DNA of 44,139 nucleotides from a virus. This document shows positions 22,375 to 31,384 of the stretch, piece by piece. Numbering within the stretch: position 1 is the first letter of the stretch; each line of letters opens with the position of its first letter. The DNA lies in the IMG/VR virus record IMGVR_UViG_3300033388_002432, positions 1 through 44,139 of that record; one strand, written 5' to 3'. The notes beneath the pieces are model-generated. The model worked only from the letters and a program-made list of their open reading frames with translations. It was not told the DNA's origin and did no database searches. Made by a program: the position numbers and the translations under genes.

Positions 22375-24258
22375 TTATGTTAATATATCACTTTCATCGA
22401 AATTTTCTTCCTTCAATAACCTATCAATACCATCAGTCATCATGATAATATCCTCATTTTTCTTTTTACCCTCCAATAGAAGATTGTCAATAACACCTTC
22501 ATCACCTCTAAAACCTTCACCGAAACCTTCAGTATCACCTCCAGTATCACCTCCGAATCCACCTCCAGTATCATCTCCGAATCCACCTCCAGTATCATCT
22601 CCGAATCCACCTCCAGTATCACCTCCGAATCCACCTCCAGTGTCCCCACCTTCAGTGTCTACAGTGTCTTCACCACCCATTTTTTGAGTCATAATATCAC
22701 CATACAATTTATCTACTTTATCGAAATAACCAGTCTTAGTTATGACTTCGGGTGTTTTTTCTAATTCAGCTGCTGCAGCTTTCTCTAGTCTCTGTTGTTC
22801 CAAATCTAACTTTATTTCATCTTCAGACCAATTGAATATGTTCTTTTTAGCCCACGTATGTGAGGTTGGTGCTATACCATCAGTAGCGGCAACTAAATCT
22901 TTGTATAATAATACTTTCTCTTTCCACTGTTCTACCTTTAACATTTCACCTTGTGTCGATGGGTTGTTTAATGATAATTTAAAGTTACTAAGTTCTTCAT
23001 GGAAACCTAACATATATAGGTGTACTATAGCTATTTTATTTAATTCTTGTATCATAGCTTGTTGTATCCTATTGATAGTTCTCGCAAATCTAATGTCCAT
23101 TAAAGCTAAATTTTTACCCTCACCAATAGGTTCCTCAAATCCTAAAAACGTTTTAGGTACTCTAAGTGCTGTTACCATCTTTCTTTGTATAAATTGTATA
23201 TCAGCTATTTGGTCTAGATTAGTTGCTCCAGGTAGGGTCTCTATAGGACTCTGTGCGTTAGGGTCTCTAACGGGTACAAAATAATCTTGGTCTACGGCTA
23301 AAGTATTGTACCTAACGTCTAGTTGACCTGTTTTATTATCTGCTGTCTGAGTTCTTTTAAATTTATTAGCAACCTTCTGAACATAAGATTCCACATCCTC
23401 ATCGTCTATGTTACCTACATATACTTTAAACACTCTTCTTTCTGGTGCTCTAGTTACACGATACACTAACATAGCGTCCTCCGCTAATAATAATTGCCTC
23501 CAAGTTCTCCTAACCTTATCTAAAACAGATGTACCATATGGTAATTTTCTGTCATCACCTAATAATCTAAAATGAGCTACTTCCCACGCGTTGAAACTTA
23601 TGTTCTTTGATTTCCATTCGAACTTAACTTCTTTTTTGGAATCATCATTTGTGGTAGAGTTTGTTTCATTATAATCAAAATTATTAGAATCACTCCTACT
23701 TATTTCAATATTTGTTAATTGTGTGGCTCCAATTACACCATATTTATAGTTTAATTTTAAATGTACAAAATTGTCACCGTATTTACATGTATTTCTTGTC
23801 CACATTGGTAGATTGGAATGAATATCTAAAACATTAAAAAATAAGTCTTCTAAAACTTTTTTAATCCTAGAAGAATCTGAATATATAGACATTATCTGAC
23901 CTTGTTCATTTAAGGTACAACTTTCTTCAGCCATTGTTTCAAGAGAAACGGCTATTTCTGGTGTAAACTCCATAGCCTCATAGTCCATGTAAGAAGCCAA
24001 CCTAGTAGTTTCATAGTATGTAGCTTTTTGATACATGTCATTCTCAATTTTTTGCCATTGAGAATCTAAATAACTTTGTTGTTGTAGTTGTAATTTAGTC
24101 TTTTCGAATTCCTCCCTAGACTTACTAACAATTAGGTCTTTATCTGTTAAATTATACTTTGGGTTAAGGTTAGTATCACTTCTCATGGTACCCCCACCTT
24201 GACCAAAAACTGTGAACAACTTTTGATATATAGTTAGGTTATCTTTTTTATCTGCCAT
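22375..24258 (-). CDS. Portal protein, T4 gp20-like
   Basis: This 627-residue portal subunit would form the ring through which DNA is packaged. Typical T4-family segments are DKVRRTWRQLLLAEDAMLVY then RVTRAPERRVFKVYVG, KMVTALRVPKTFLGFEE, and MDIRFARTINRIQQAMIQEL. It is about 100 residues longer than T4 gp20. The extra length is a C-terminal tail with four to five 9-residue GGGFGDDTG-type repeats (about 535-575), then an acidic helix ending NFDESDILT. The gene lies between terminase and protease genes as in T4. Confidence 0.93.
   Translation of the reverse strand: MADKKDNLTIYQKLFTVFGQGGGTMRSDTNLNPKYNLTDKDLIVSKSREEFEKTKLQLQQQSYLDSQWQKIENDMYQKATYYETTRLASYMDYEAMEFTPEIAVSLETMAEESCTLNEQGQIMSIYSDSSRIKKVLEDLFFNVLDIHSNLPMWTRNTCKYGDNFVHLKLNYKYGVIGATQLTNIEISRSDSNNFDYNETNSTTNDDSKKEVKFEWKSKNISFNAWEVAHFRLLGDDRKLPYGTSVLDKVRRTWRQLLLAEDAMLVYRVTRAPERRVFKVYVGNIDDEDVESYVQKVANKFKRTQTADNKTGQLDVRYNTLAVDQDYFVPVRDPNAQSPIETLPGATNLDQIADIQFIQRKMVTALRVPKTFLGFEEPIGEGKNLALMDIRFARTINRIQQAMIQELNKIAIVHLYMLGFHEELSNFKLSLNNPSTQGEMLKVEQWKEKVLLYKDLVAATDGIAPTSHTWAKKNIFNWSEDEIKLDLEQQRLEKAAAAELEKTPEVITKTGYFDKVDKLYGDIMTQKMGGEDTVDTEGGDTGGGFGGDTGGGFGDDTGGGFGDDTGGGFGGDTGGDTEGFGEGFRGDEGVIDNLLLEGKKKNEDIIMMTDGIDRLLKEENFDESDILT
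22536..22652. repeat. 27-bp tandem repeats in the portal gene
   Basis: About four near-identical 27-bp units (ACCTCCGAATCCACCTCCAG core) encode the Gly-Phe-Asp repeats of the portal C-terminus. Copy number may vary between relatives. Confidence 0.85.
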
Positions 24259-24291
24259 TATAATGGTATTTTAAACATTTTATTTATTACA

Positions 24292-24301
24292 TATAAATAT
24301 G
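24292..24301 (-). promoter_or_regulatory. Candidate late promoter element (CATATTTATA)
   Basis: Minus-strand sense element 33 bases before the portal start codon at 24258. Confidence 0.55.
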
Positions 24302-24345
24302 CTAACCAAATATAAACACATCCCTAATTAATGTGAATAGTACGG

Positions 24346-24594
24346 TTAACTTACATAATCACAATCTACATACGCAAAATTATTTCCGTTGGTCGTATCC
24401 ACTTCAAATACGTAACCAACAATATTATCATAAGGACCATAACAATCACGAAACTCTGATTTTTTAGTGCTATTATTACCATTAGTCGCATTCTCTCTTG
24501 CTGGTACCTTCCATGTATATCTTAAAGTACCCGCACCAGGTCTATTATTTGCTCTACCCTTAAATGGGTTATTTGAAGAATATTGTTTACTCAT
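24346..24594 (-). CDS. Hypothetical protein between terminase and portal
   Basis: The 82-residue protein overlaps the terminase stop by four bases, so it is translationally coupled to it. It is rich in Asn, Gly and Tyr (NNPFKGRANNRPGAGTLRYT; YVFEVDTTNGNNFAYVDCDY) and looks like a small beta protein. No family recognised; a small head or tail structural part is possible. Confidence 0.6.
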   Translation of the reverse strand: MSKQYSSNNPFKGRANNRPGAGTLRYTWKVPARENATNGNNSTKKSEFRDCYGPYDNIVGYVFEVDTTNGNNFAYVDCDYVS

Positions 24595-26438
24595 TTCCTA
24601 TTTTTTTTAAATCCAGCCATACCACTAAATAACCACATATGTTCTTGTGTTTGTGTTAGTGTTTGTTTATTTTTTTTCAAACTTTCGTTGTCAGTGTAAA
24701 AACCAGTATTTATAACCTCACTCAAGACATCATCATCTTCAGCATTACCTACATGAACAGACCAACTACTAACCATAGCTTTAGCCTGACCCTTAGATTT
24801 TTCTAGGTCTTTAAAAGAAGTTGCTGCAACAAAACAACACATAGCTATCGACATCAATAAATCATCATGATAACCTTTCATATGGTCAGCTCTACCCCCA
24901 ATGAAGACAAAAGTCTCTATTTCCATTAAAGCTCTTTTAGAACGAATTTTAAATGAGTCCATTCTAATAGCCTCTTCTAATTTGGATACTATTGTATTTC
25001 TATTTTTTTGAAAGTTTAAACCAGGTAATTTCCCTCTATCCATGTGTTTTTGTAATGCCTTGTTGTTTTCAACAGAGTCTATACCAACAGTAATATCATA
25101 GTAAAGATTCTTTTTTGGATAACCTAGTTCTATTAATTTTAAAACAACAGAAGCTCCCCAACCACCAGTAATATCAACTACGATAAATGCGTTATAAGAT
25201 TCACCGTAGTATTTACATATTTCACCTAGTACATCTGGAGCGACTTTACCGTGATACTCAGCAACTTGATTACCAGTAGTGAAATCCCAAATAACGAGAC
25301 CAGCAAAATCATCTGAAGAACCAGAAGAAGGGTCAGCAGCCAATATATATTGATGACCTTCTATAGGGTCCTCCCAAATCCACATATTACCATCTACCCA
25401 CTCTTTTCTAATAGGTTCCTTAACATTATCCCTCTCTTGTCTGTTTTTGTATTTATCATCAATAACATTATCACCAGAACCAACAAAGGAACATAATAAT
25501 TCTTGTGCTATAGATCTTGTATTATGATTTAATTGAGCACACATATCATCAAACCACTTAGACCTAGGTGTGTAACCATTTTTAATCATTTCATCCCACC
25601 TACTCTCAGGTACCTTAGAATCTTCCCCAAAACCACTTTTAGGGTCTACTATTTCTTCAACGACATCACCACTTTTCTCGTCACGTAAAATCCAAGACAT
25701 ACCCGAACCATCGTTTTTACCGTTATAACGTGGGTCTTCATACCATTTCATCGAAACAATATTAAAATTATTTTTACCTCTTTCAGCTGTTGTATAGGCT
25801 TTATGATAAAGTGGATCATGACCATTTGGTGTTGAGATTAGTATTGACCTACCACCTGTCGATAAGGATGGTTGTGCTGCCGTATAAAACTCTTCCCCTT
25901 TGTTACCCTCAATAAAGGCTGCTTCATCAACAACAATACAAGAAGGTGTATACCCCCTAAGAGCATCTTTTGAGGAAGCCACCGCTTTCACCTCAGAACC
26001 ATTCCATAATTTATAGTGTGAACTAGAATTTTTCTCTGGGTCAAACCAAGTCTCAGAACCAGCAGGTCTATATACATCCATCCAACTAGGTAGTTGAGTA
26101 GTGAAATCCCTAATTTTTTTTAAAAACTCTTTAGCGGTTTCTTGTTTATTAGCTGCAACCAATATCTTTTGCGTACTTTTGTTAGAAGCCAAAGCTGTTA
26201 ATATAGCTAAATAGGCAGCTGTCGTTGTGGATATACCAGCCTGTCTAGGTTTCATCACTATATTGTGGTCGTTAATACGATAAGCATCTACTAACTCTTT
26301 TTGTCTTGGAAACAACTTGAAAGGTACAAAACCACCTTGAGTCCTATCCTCAGTTTCTAAGTAAGATTCTATTGCGTATATAGGGTCTTTAATAGATTTA
26401 CCGATCTCATATAACATCTGTGTTTTAGTTAAACTCAT
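24591..26438 (-). CDS. terL: Terminase large subunit, T4 gp17-like
   Basis: The 615-residue packaging motor has both domains. The ATPase has a Walker A-type loop MKPRQAGIST (62-71), Walker B CIVVDEA (167-173) and coupling motif STPNG (202-206). The RNase H-like nuclease has acidic residues in AADPSSGSSDDFAG (D369, D376/D377), VVDITGGWG (D422) and the C-terminal YHDD (523-526). Length matches T4 gp17 (610). A candidate late promoter lies three bases before the start codon. Confidence 0.96.
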   Translation of the reverse strand: MSLTKTQMLYEIGKSIKDPIYAIESYLETEDRTQGGFVPFKLFPRQKELVDAYRINDHNIVMKPRQAGISTTTAAYLAILTALASNKSTQKILVAANKQETAKEFLKKIRDFTTQLPSWMDVYRPAGSETWFDPEKNSSSHYKLWNGSEVKAVASSKDALRGYTPSCIVVDEAAFIEGNKGEEFYTAAQPSLSTGGRSILISTPNGHDPLYHKAYTTAERGKNNFNIVSMKWYEDPRYNGKNDGSGMSWILRDEKSGDVVEEIVDPKSGFGEDSKVPESRWDEMIKNGYTPRSKWFDDMCAQLNHNTRSIAQELLCSFVGSGDNVIDDKYKNRQERDNVKEPIRKEWVDGNMWIWEDPIEGHQYILAADPSSGSSDDFAGLVIWDFTTGNQVAEYHGKVAPDVLGEICKYYGESYNAFIVVDITGGWGASVVLKLIELGYPKKNLYYDITVGIDSVENNKALQKHMDRGKLPGLNFQKNRNTIVSKLEEAIRMDSFKIRSKRALMEIETFVFIGGRADHMKGYHDDLLMSIAMCCFVAATSFKDLEKSKGQAKAMVSSWSVHVGNAEDDDVLSEVINTGFYTDNESLKKNKQTLTQTQEHMWLFSGMAGFKKNRK

Positions 26439-26440
26439 AA

Positions 26441-26644
26441 CTATAAATATCTATCAAACCCAAATGGCCAGTTATTCATAATCATCTCATGATAACTATT
26501 ATTGGGATTGTAAGGTTCTTTGTTGATAAAATATGTAGTTCTACCCTCGATCGATTTGACCTCAAAAAGTACTATATCATCATCTACCGATAAAACATAT
26601 TTTTTTTCTACTGATTGTGATAATATGTATACAGATTTTTCCAT
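26441..26644 (-). CDS. Hypothetical protein upstream of terminase
   Basis: The 67-residue beta-rich protein (VYILSQSVEKKYVLSVDDDI; SIEGRTTYFINKEPY) ends two bases before the terminase start. A small terminase subunit is expected near here in some phages, but this protein lacks the long coiled coil typical of gp16-like subunits, so I do not assign it. Confidence 0.6.
   Translation of the reverse strand: MEKSVYILSQSVEKKYVLSVDDDIVLFEVKSIEGRTTYFINKEPYNPNNSYHEMIMNNWPFGFDRYL
26442..26451 (-). promoter_or_regulatory. Candidate late promoter element (GATATTTATA)
   Basis: Minus-strand sense element overlapping the end of the 26441-26644 gene and exactly three bases before the terminase ATG. Confidence 0.6.
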
Positions 26645-26647
26645 ACA

Positions 26648-26657
26648 TATAAATATT
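26648..26657 (-). promoter_or_regulatory. Candidate late promoter element (AATATTTATA)
   Basis: Minus-strand sense element exactly three bases before the ATG at 26644, the same geometry as at the terminase gene. Confidence 0.6.
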
Positions 26658-26670
26658 CTATTAGAAATTA

Positions 26671-26705
26671 AAAACCCACCATAGTAGCGAACTTTAGTGG
26701 GTTTT
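26671..26705 (-). terminator. Probable terminator of the 31342-26737 operon
   Basis: AAAACCCAC (26671-26679) pairs with GTGGGTTTT (26697-26705) around a 17-base loop; the minus strand reads on into TAATTT. A second small stem, ATAACAG/CTGTTAT, overlaps the stop codon. Confidence 0.65.
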
Positions 26706-26736
26706 GTAGTCCGTAGACTATAACAGTCCTAATCTG

Positions 26737-28659
26737 TTATTTCTTATTTAGTAGTGACCCTAATTGTCTCACTAAATCCATATCACCAGAATCTAGGGCT
26801 AAATCTATTTCACGTTCTAATTCTCTTTTAGACATTGATTCATAGTTAGTCTCATCAGATTCATCATTAGCCAAGACATCATCCATATCAATCTTAGGTG
26901 TATCATCTTCTGGTGGTGTTAGAGTATCACCATCTTCTTCACCATCTTCTTCCTCATAACCACCAAGGACCTCATCTGAAGATTCTTGTCTTAACTCTTC
27001 CAAAGCTTCGTCAGCTAATCTCCTAACTTTATTCTGTGCATCCCCACTTCCAGATATCAAACCTTCTATGGTTGAGTTAAACTCATCATCTCCCAAACCT
27101 TGTAACATATTCCAAGTTAACGAAAGAACCTCTTGGTTATCCACTGGTATTTGTTGTACAAACTTCTCCCATATTTTAGCACCTAACCTAATATCATTAG
27201 TTTCTGATTCTAAATTATCTGTTTTATCTAAGACATACTTTCTTTCTTCTGAATTTTCTGGTAAACCCCATAAAGACATTAATTCTAGTACACCTTTACT
27301 TAATTCATGTAATAGAAATGGGAATACCATTCCTTGTGCTATTATTTTAGGTTTCTGTGGGTTAGATAAATCTAATTTAACGTTACCAGCGTGAATACCA
27401 CTCTCGCCTTCAGATTTTATAGATTGATTATCCAATAAAAAGTAGTTTGCGTCATTGGCCGCCATAACATTAGAGTAGTGTTGACCCAGCTGTGGGTTTT
27501 CTTGTCTAAGAACGTCATCCATGTGATGTAGATTTTGTGATTTTCTAGCCGCTCCATGAATCATTGCGTTAGTTAATCTACGTCTCTTCACTTTTGGTTT
27601 TAATTCGTCAGAAGTTTTATCTTGTGGTGGGGGCGTATTACCCTTTTCCATTTTTAAGTTTTGTCTATTAATCGTACCAATCTTAACACCCACTTGATTA
27701 GACATCTGTTCTATTTGTTCTGGGGATGCGTCAGAACCAATCAACATTTGTGGTGGTAAACCAACTATTTTAGCATCAAACTCAACAGCATCAATGGGAA
27801 TATTAAATTCCTTTCTAATCATATCAACAGCTTTTCTTTCTAAATTTTCAATACCTAAACGATACTCTTCTTTAGCAGACTCAACTAATGAACCCATCAA
27901 TAATCTTTGAACGTCCATTAAACTAACGTTTGTTCTACCAGTTTTTCTCCTTATAGAGTCAGCAATATCACCAAAAGACTCTTGTGCTAATTGGTTTGTC
28001 ATTTCTCTACTTAAAATATCTCTATAGTCGTTATCACCACTTTCGAAACTATTTCTCACACTATCTTCCATATTTGCTTCAGTAATTATTTGATTTCTTA
28101 AATCAGATTTTTTAATAATACGTTTACCTTCAGCAATAATACTCATAATTTCTGACTCAGACAAATTTATCTCTGTTTTTTTGATAGATTCTGAAGTTTC
28201 CCCCTTATCTATTGTGGCGGTTTGGTTATCTTTTGATACCCTCAGTTTATTAGAATCTTTTGGTTCCATTTTTTCTATTTTTTCTTTATACTTATTAAAG
28301 TCTTCTGGATTATTAAATTCACCCTTATCATTAACACCTATATCATATTTGTCGGCGGGTACCTCTCTAGTAACATCCTCCACTTCCGACAATTCCTCAT
28401 CATTTAAAAGGTAAGGTTGTTTTTCGTTTTCCTCACTCTCATCTAACTCATTAAATTGGTTAGGTTTTAAATTTAAGACTTCAATAGACTCATTACAGAC
28501 ATATTTTGTAACTTTTACGTTGTATAATTCATTAAATTTTTTCACTTGTTTTAAACCTATTTTTTGATACATCTCTTCGGTAGTATATACTCTACGATGT
28601 TCTAAATGTTTTGTTTGGGAATCTCTCGCCTCAAGGATATGGAAAATTTTATTACTCAT
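26737..28659 (-). CDS. Large virion-type protein with targeting-like peptides at the N-terminus and inside
   Basis: This 640-residue protein starts MSNKIFHILEARD, with an I-L-E-A site at residues 8-11. It then has an acidic, low-complexity section. At 160-195 a second stretch, EINLSESEIMSIIAEGKR and SDLRNQIITEA, looks just like the two targeting peptide types but internal. The remainder is helical (TNVSLMDVQRLLMGSLVESA) with IHGAARKSQNLHHMDDVLRQ and an acidic tail (GGYEEEDGEEDGDTLTPPED). No enzyme family is recognised. It is the last gene of a four-gene operon of acidic proteins; an internal head protein processed at several sites is inferred. Confidence 0.65.
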   Translation of the reverse strand: MSNKIFHILEARDSQTKHLEHRRVYTTEEMYQKIGLKQVKKFNELYNVKVTKYVCNESIEVLNLKPNQFNELDESEENEKQPYLLNDEELSEVEDVTREVPADKYDIGVNDKGEFNNPEDFNKYKEKIEKMEPKDSNKLRVSKDNQTATIDKGETSESIKKTEINLSESEIMSIIAEGKRIIKKSDLRNQIITEANMEDSVRNSFESGDNDYRDILSREMTNQLAQESFGDIADSIRRKTGRTNVSLMDVQRLLMGSLVESAKEEYRLGIENLERKAVDMIRKEFNIPIDAVEFDAKIVGLPPQMLIGSDASPEQIEQMSNQVGVKIGTINRQNLKMEKGNTPPPQDKTSDELKPKVKRRRLTNAMIHGAARKSQNLHHMDDVLRQENPQLGQHYSNVMAANDANYFLLDNQSIKSEGESGIHAGNVKLDLSNPQKPKIIAQGMVFPFLLHELSKGVLELMSLWGLPENSEERKYVLDKTDNLESETNDIRLGAKIWEKFVQQIPVDNQEVLSLTWNMLQGLGDDEFNSTIEGLISGSGDAQNKVRRLADEALEELRQESSDEVLGGYEEEDGEEDGDTLTPPEDDTPKIDMDDVLANDESDETNYESMSKRELEREIDLALDSGDMDLVRQLGSLLNKK

Positions 28660-28673
28660 GTCTTATTTTTTTA

Positions 28674-29090
28674 TTAAAAATCGTTTGTTATTTTATTTTC
28701 TTTATATTTTAACACTAAGTCATACTCATAAAGTTGTTCATCTACAGAGTCTTTAGTATCCCCAAAATTAAATACTCTACGTTTCTTAGGTATTTCTTCA
28801 TACTCTTCCTCTAATTGTTCCCAACCCAAGGCAATAATACCCTCAACCGCATTATAAATATCACGAACACCATCTTCTTGAACTAATTCCATGTTGAATA
28901 AATTTGTTTTAAGTGTACCAACAGTTTTAATAATGTTTTCATCGGGTGATAACTCTCTAGTCTCAGTCATAACAGAAGACTCATACCAAGCATCATCCCA
29001 CTCCCAATCTATTGAATCTGAAAAGAGGAACTCAAAAATGTGTTCCCCTTTAAATGTTGTCCCTATTCTGTTAATATAAATTAAATACAT
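28674..29090 (-). CDS. Hypothetical acidic protein
   Basis: The 138-residue protein has an N-terminal beta section (YLIYINRIGTTFKGEHIFEF), tryptophan-rich IDWEWDDAWYESS, and a helical acidic middle (IIALGWEQLEEEYEEIPKKR). It overlaps the end of the 29090-31039 gene by one base. No family recognised. Confidence 0.65.
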   Translation of the reverse strand: MYLIYINRIGTTFKGEHIFEFLFSDSIDWEWDDAWYESSVMTETRELSPDENIIKTVGTLKTNLFNMELVQEDGVRDIYNAVEGIIALGWEQLEEEYEEIPKKRRVFNFGDTKDSVDEQLYEYDLVLKYKENKITNDF

Positions 29091-31039
29091 TATTCAAACT
29101 CTACTTCATCTTCAGCTTTTGGACCTGGTTCCTCACCTGGTGTAATTGATGGTGGTGGTGTAAATGGTCTTCTTGAAGGTCTCTCACTTGGAGACTTTCT
29201 TTCTGGTTTACCAGGTTTTGTATCTGGTTGACTTGGTCTTTTATCTGGAGTTCTTTGTGGTGCTGGACTCATTTCTATATCTTCTACCATATCTATCTCT
29301 AATTCTTGTTTTTCTTTTTTAGTTAAATCTTCTCCAAAAATTTCGATAAAATCTTCGACACTGTCAACAGGTTCACCTGAAAAGTTATTACCTTTCATTT
29401 CACCAACTTCAATATCACCTACAGAGTTAATTCTAGAAACAAGAACTTTTTTACCATCACCATTAATGATATCTAAATAAATTACACTTTCTTCTGGGTC
29501 TTCAGATGTTGCCTTTTTTCTTAATTCAACACCCATCCCATATCTTTTAACAACAGTCTCAACGTCCTTATAAGCTTTTTCTTGTTCGTAAGTTTCCATT
29601 TGGTCGTTTAAGTGGTCTTCAGTCATATAATCACCTTCTTCCATAAACTCAGTGTCATAAGGTAATTTATGTTTTGACCATTTTTCAACAGGGTCCAAGT
29701 CATAACCTGGTGCTGATTGTTTGTGGTAATGTTTTGATATATCTTTTTCAGCTTGTTTATAAGCCGTTTTATATGGTGACCTACTATACTTTTTAGCCAC
29801 ACTAATTTTAGGACCGTAAAGGGCTTCCATTTCTTCTGGACCCATTTCGTCTTCCTCAATATCCAATAATAATTTATCTTCAACATTCTTATCTTCAGGT
29901 TTAGCAACTTTATCATCTTCGTCACCACCTAATTCAGTATCTTCTTCTTTATCTTCTGATTCATAAGCTCTGGTTAACCCACCGTTGTATCTATTGGCTC
30001 CACTAACATCTATATTAGTATCCTCATCCATGTAAGAATCATAATCATCATACTCACTATCTGATTCAGTTGGTTCCCAATTATATTGACTCATACCATC
30101 AAATTCGTCATCCATGTAGTTGTCATAACTTTCTTCCATTTCCATTTCTTCAGATGGAACTTCTTCTTCTTCAGAATTATCACCGTTGTCTTCGGAACTT
30201 TTAACAGTTTTAATAATATCTTTTTTATCTTCAGAATCCATAGTATCTAAATCTAAAGCTGATAATACGGATTTAGCAACCCATTTCTGCATATCAGAAG
30301 AAATATCCTCAATATCTCTAAGTTGTTGACCTAATTTACCAGTGGTACTTTGTATGTCTTTTATTTCATCTTCGGTATCATCAAAAGATTCTTCTTCAGA
30401 CTCACCACCTTCTTCAGACTCAAAGTCAAAAGATTCTTCTCCAGACTCATCACCTTCTTCAGTTTCAAAGTCAAAAGATTCTTCCTCAGTTTCTTCACCT
30501 TCTTCAGATTCAAAGTCAAAAGATTCTTCCTCAGTTTCTTCACCTTCTTCAGATTCAAAGTCAAAAGATTCTTCACCACCTTCTTTCTCTTCCTCATCAC
30601 CAAAACTGAAGTCATCTTCTACAGAAGACTCAACTTCTTTAGGTTCTTCTTTTTTAGATTTTTTTTTGTTTAGTTTTAAGACATATTTTTTTTCATTTAA
30701 AGAATCAGATTCTAAAATGTTAACGTTACTAACATCAAAATGATTATTAATTTCTTCAAACATTAAATTTAAATGTTTTGCTGCTTCACTAAAAGATTTA
30801 AAATTGTTTTTACCTTTATTAGCAACACCACCCACATAATCAAAATCAGACTCTTTTAGTTTTTCTGTAGTCTTACTTTCTTTTATATAATATTTTTTAT
30901 TCTCTCTACTAATAGCGTATGTATTACCATTAATACATTCTTTAACCAAGTCAAAAGATGATAAATCATTACCCTCTTTTGTTGAACTGATATTAGATAA
31001 AACTAACATCTTATCTAAAGTACTTTTTCTCATTTTCAT
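29090..31039 (-). CDS. Large, very acidic repeat protein
   Basis: The 649-residue protein has an ordered N-terminal domain (NGNTYAISRENKKYYIKESK, about residues 1-125). It continues with four copies of a 15-residue acidic repeat FDFESEEGEETEEES (about 155-215), more acidic low-complexity sequence, and a proline-rich tail (QRTPDKRPSQPDTKPGKPER). The N-terminal domain resembles small phage domains that sense or bind in the head, but I cannot name it. Extreme negative charge resembles prohead core components and DNA mimics. Its place upstream of the 640-residue protein suggests a joint structural role. Confidence 0.6.
   Translation of the reverse strand: MKMRKSTLDKMLVLSNISSTKEGNDLSSFDLVKECINGNTYAISRENKKYYIKESKTTEKLKESDFDYVGGVANKGKNNFKSFSEAAKHLNLMFEEINNHFDVSNVNILESDSLNEKKYVLKLNKKKSKKEEPKEVESSVEDDFSFGDEEEKEGGEESFDFESEEGEETEEESFDFESEEGEETEEESFDFETEEGDESGEESFDFESEEGGESEEESFDDTEDEIKDIQSTTGKLGQQLRDIEDISSDMQKWVAKSVLSALDLDTMDSEDKKDIIKTVKSSEDNGDNSEEEEVPSEEMEMEESYDNYMDDEFDGMSQYNWEPTESDSEYDDYDSYMDEDTNIDVSGANRYNGGLTRAYESEDKEEDTELGGDEDDKVAKPEDKNVEDKLLLDIEEDEMGPEEMEALYGPKISVAKKYSRSPYKTAYKQAEKDISKHYHKQSAPGYDLDPVEKWSKHKLPYDTEFMEEGDYMTEDHLNDQMETYEQEKAYKDVETVVKRYGMGVELRKKATSEDPEESVIYLDIINGDGKKVLVSRINSVGDIEVGEMKGNNFSGEPVDSVEDFIEIFGEDLTKKEKQELEIDMVEDIEMSPAPQRTPDKRPSQPDTKPGKPERKSPSERPSRRPFTPPPSITPGEEPGPKAEDEVEFE
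30382..30590. repeat. 45-bp imperfect tandem repeats
   Basis: About four units with the shared core CTTCAGATTCAAAGTCAAAA encode the acidic 15-residue repeats of the 649-residue protein. Confidence 0.85.
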
Positions 31040-31051
31040 ATGTTTTTAATA

Positions 31052-31342
31052 TTAACCTTTTATATTGTTAAAACCACCTGTTGTAACACCACCTTGTCCT
31101 GGAGGTCCTTGTCTAAAAGCCTCAGGTTTTTTGTTACCTAATAAAGATATGTTTGAACTACCAGAAATATCTGAACTAGAACTAACTGTCAACTCTAATA
31201 TGATAGGTGAACCTGTTGGTGTTGGTAAGGCACTACCTTTATATACCAATGTTCCTCCATCTTGGACATATACTTGGTAATACGTGTAAGCTGAATAAAT
31301 AGCCTCAGCTGGTGTGTGTAATATAGAATAACTAGTTCCCAT
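31052..31342 (-). CDS. Small beta-rich virion-type protein
   Basis: The 96-residue protein starts MGTSYSILHTPAEAIYSAYT and reads as a beta sandwich (YYQVYVQDGGTLVYKGSALP; PIILELTVSSSSDISG) with a glycine-rich tail (RQGPPGQGGVTTGGFNN). The composition is that of a capsid decoration or fibre-tip protein. It heads the operon 31342-26737 and has its own candidate late promoter. Family unknown. Confidence 0.6.
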   Translation of the reverse strand: MGTSYSILHTPAEAIYSAYTYYQVYVQDGGTLVYKGSALPTPTGSPIILELTVSSSSDISGSSNISLLGNKKPEAFRQGPPGQGGVTTGGFNNIKG

Positions 31343-31357
31343 AATTTTGTCTTTTTA

Positions 31358-31367
31358 TATAAATATG
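31358..31367 (-). promoter_or_regulatory. Candidate late promoter element (CATATTTATA)
   Basis: Minus-strand sense element 15 bases before the start at 31342, heading a four-gene operon. Confidence 0.55.
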
Positions 31368-31384
31368 TTTATTATTGTTTAAAT

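Noticed and set aside
22536-22652. CRISPR-like array
   Set aside because: The repeats are contiguous 27-bp coding units in frame with the portal gene, without unique spacers.
26441-26644. Small terminase subunit
   Set aside because: Position next to terL is suggestive, but the protein is only 67 residues, beta-rich and lacks the coiled coil or DNA-binding helices expected.
26700-26740. Possible tRNA-like fold near GTAGTCCGTAGACTATAA
   Set aside because: No acceptor stem, T-loop or CCA arrangement can be drawn; the stems are better explained as a terminator and a small hairpin at the stop codon.
30342-30743. 133-codon plus-strand frame with Ser-rich repeats
   Set aside because: It mirrors the acidic repeats of the 649-residue protein on the other strand; no promoter or start signal.
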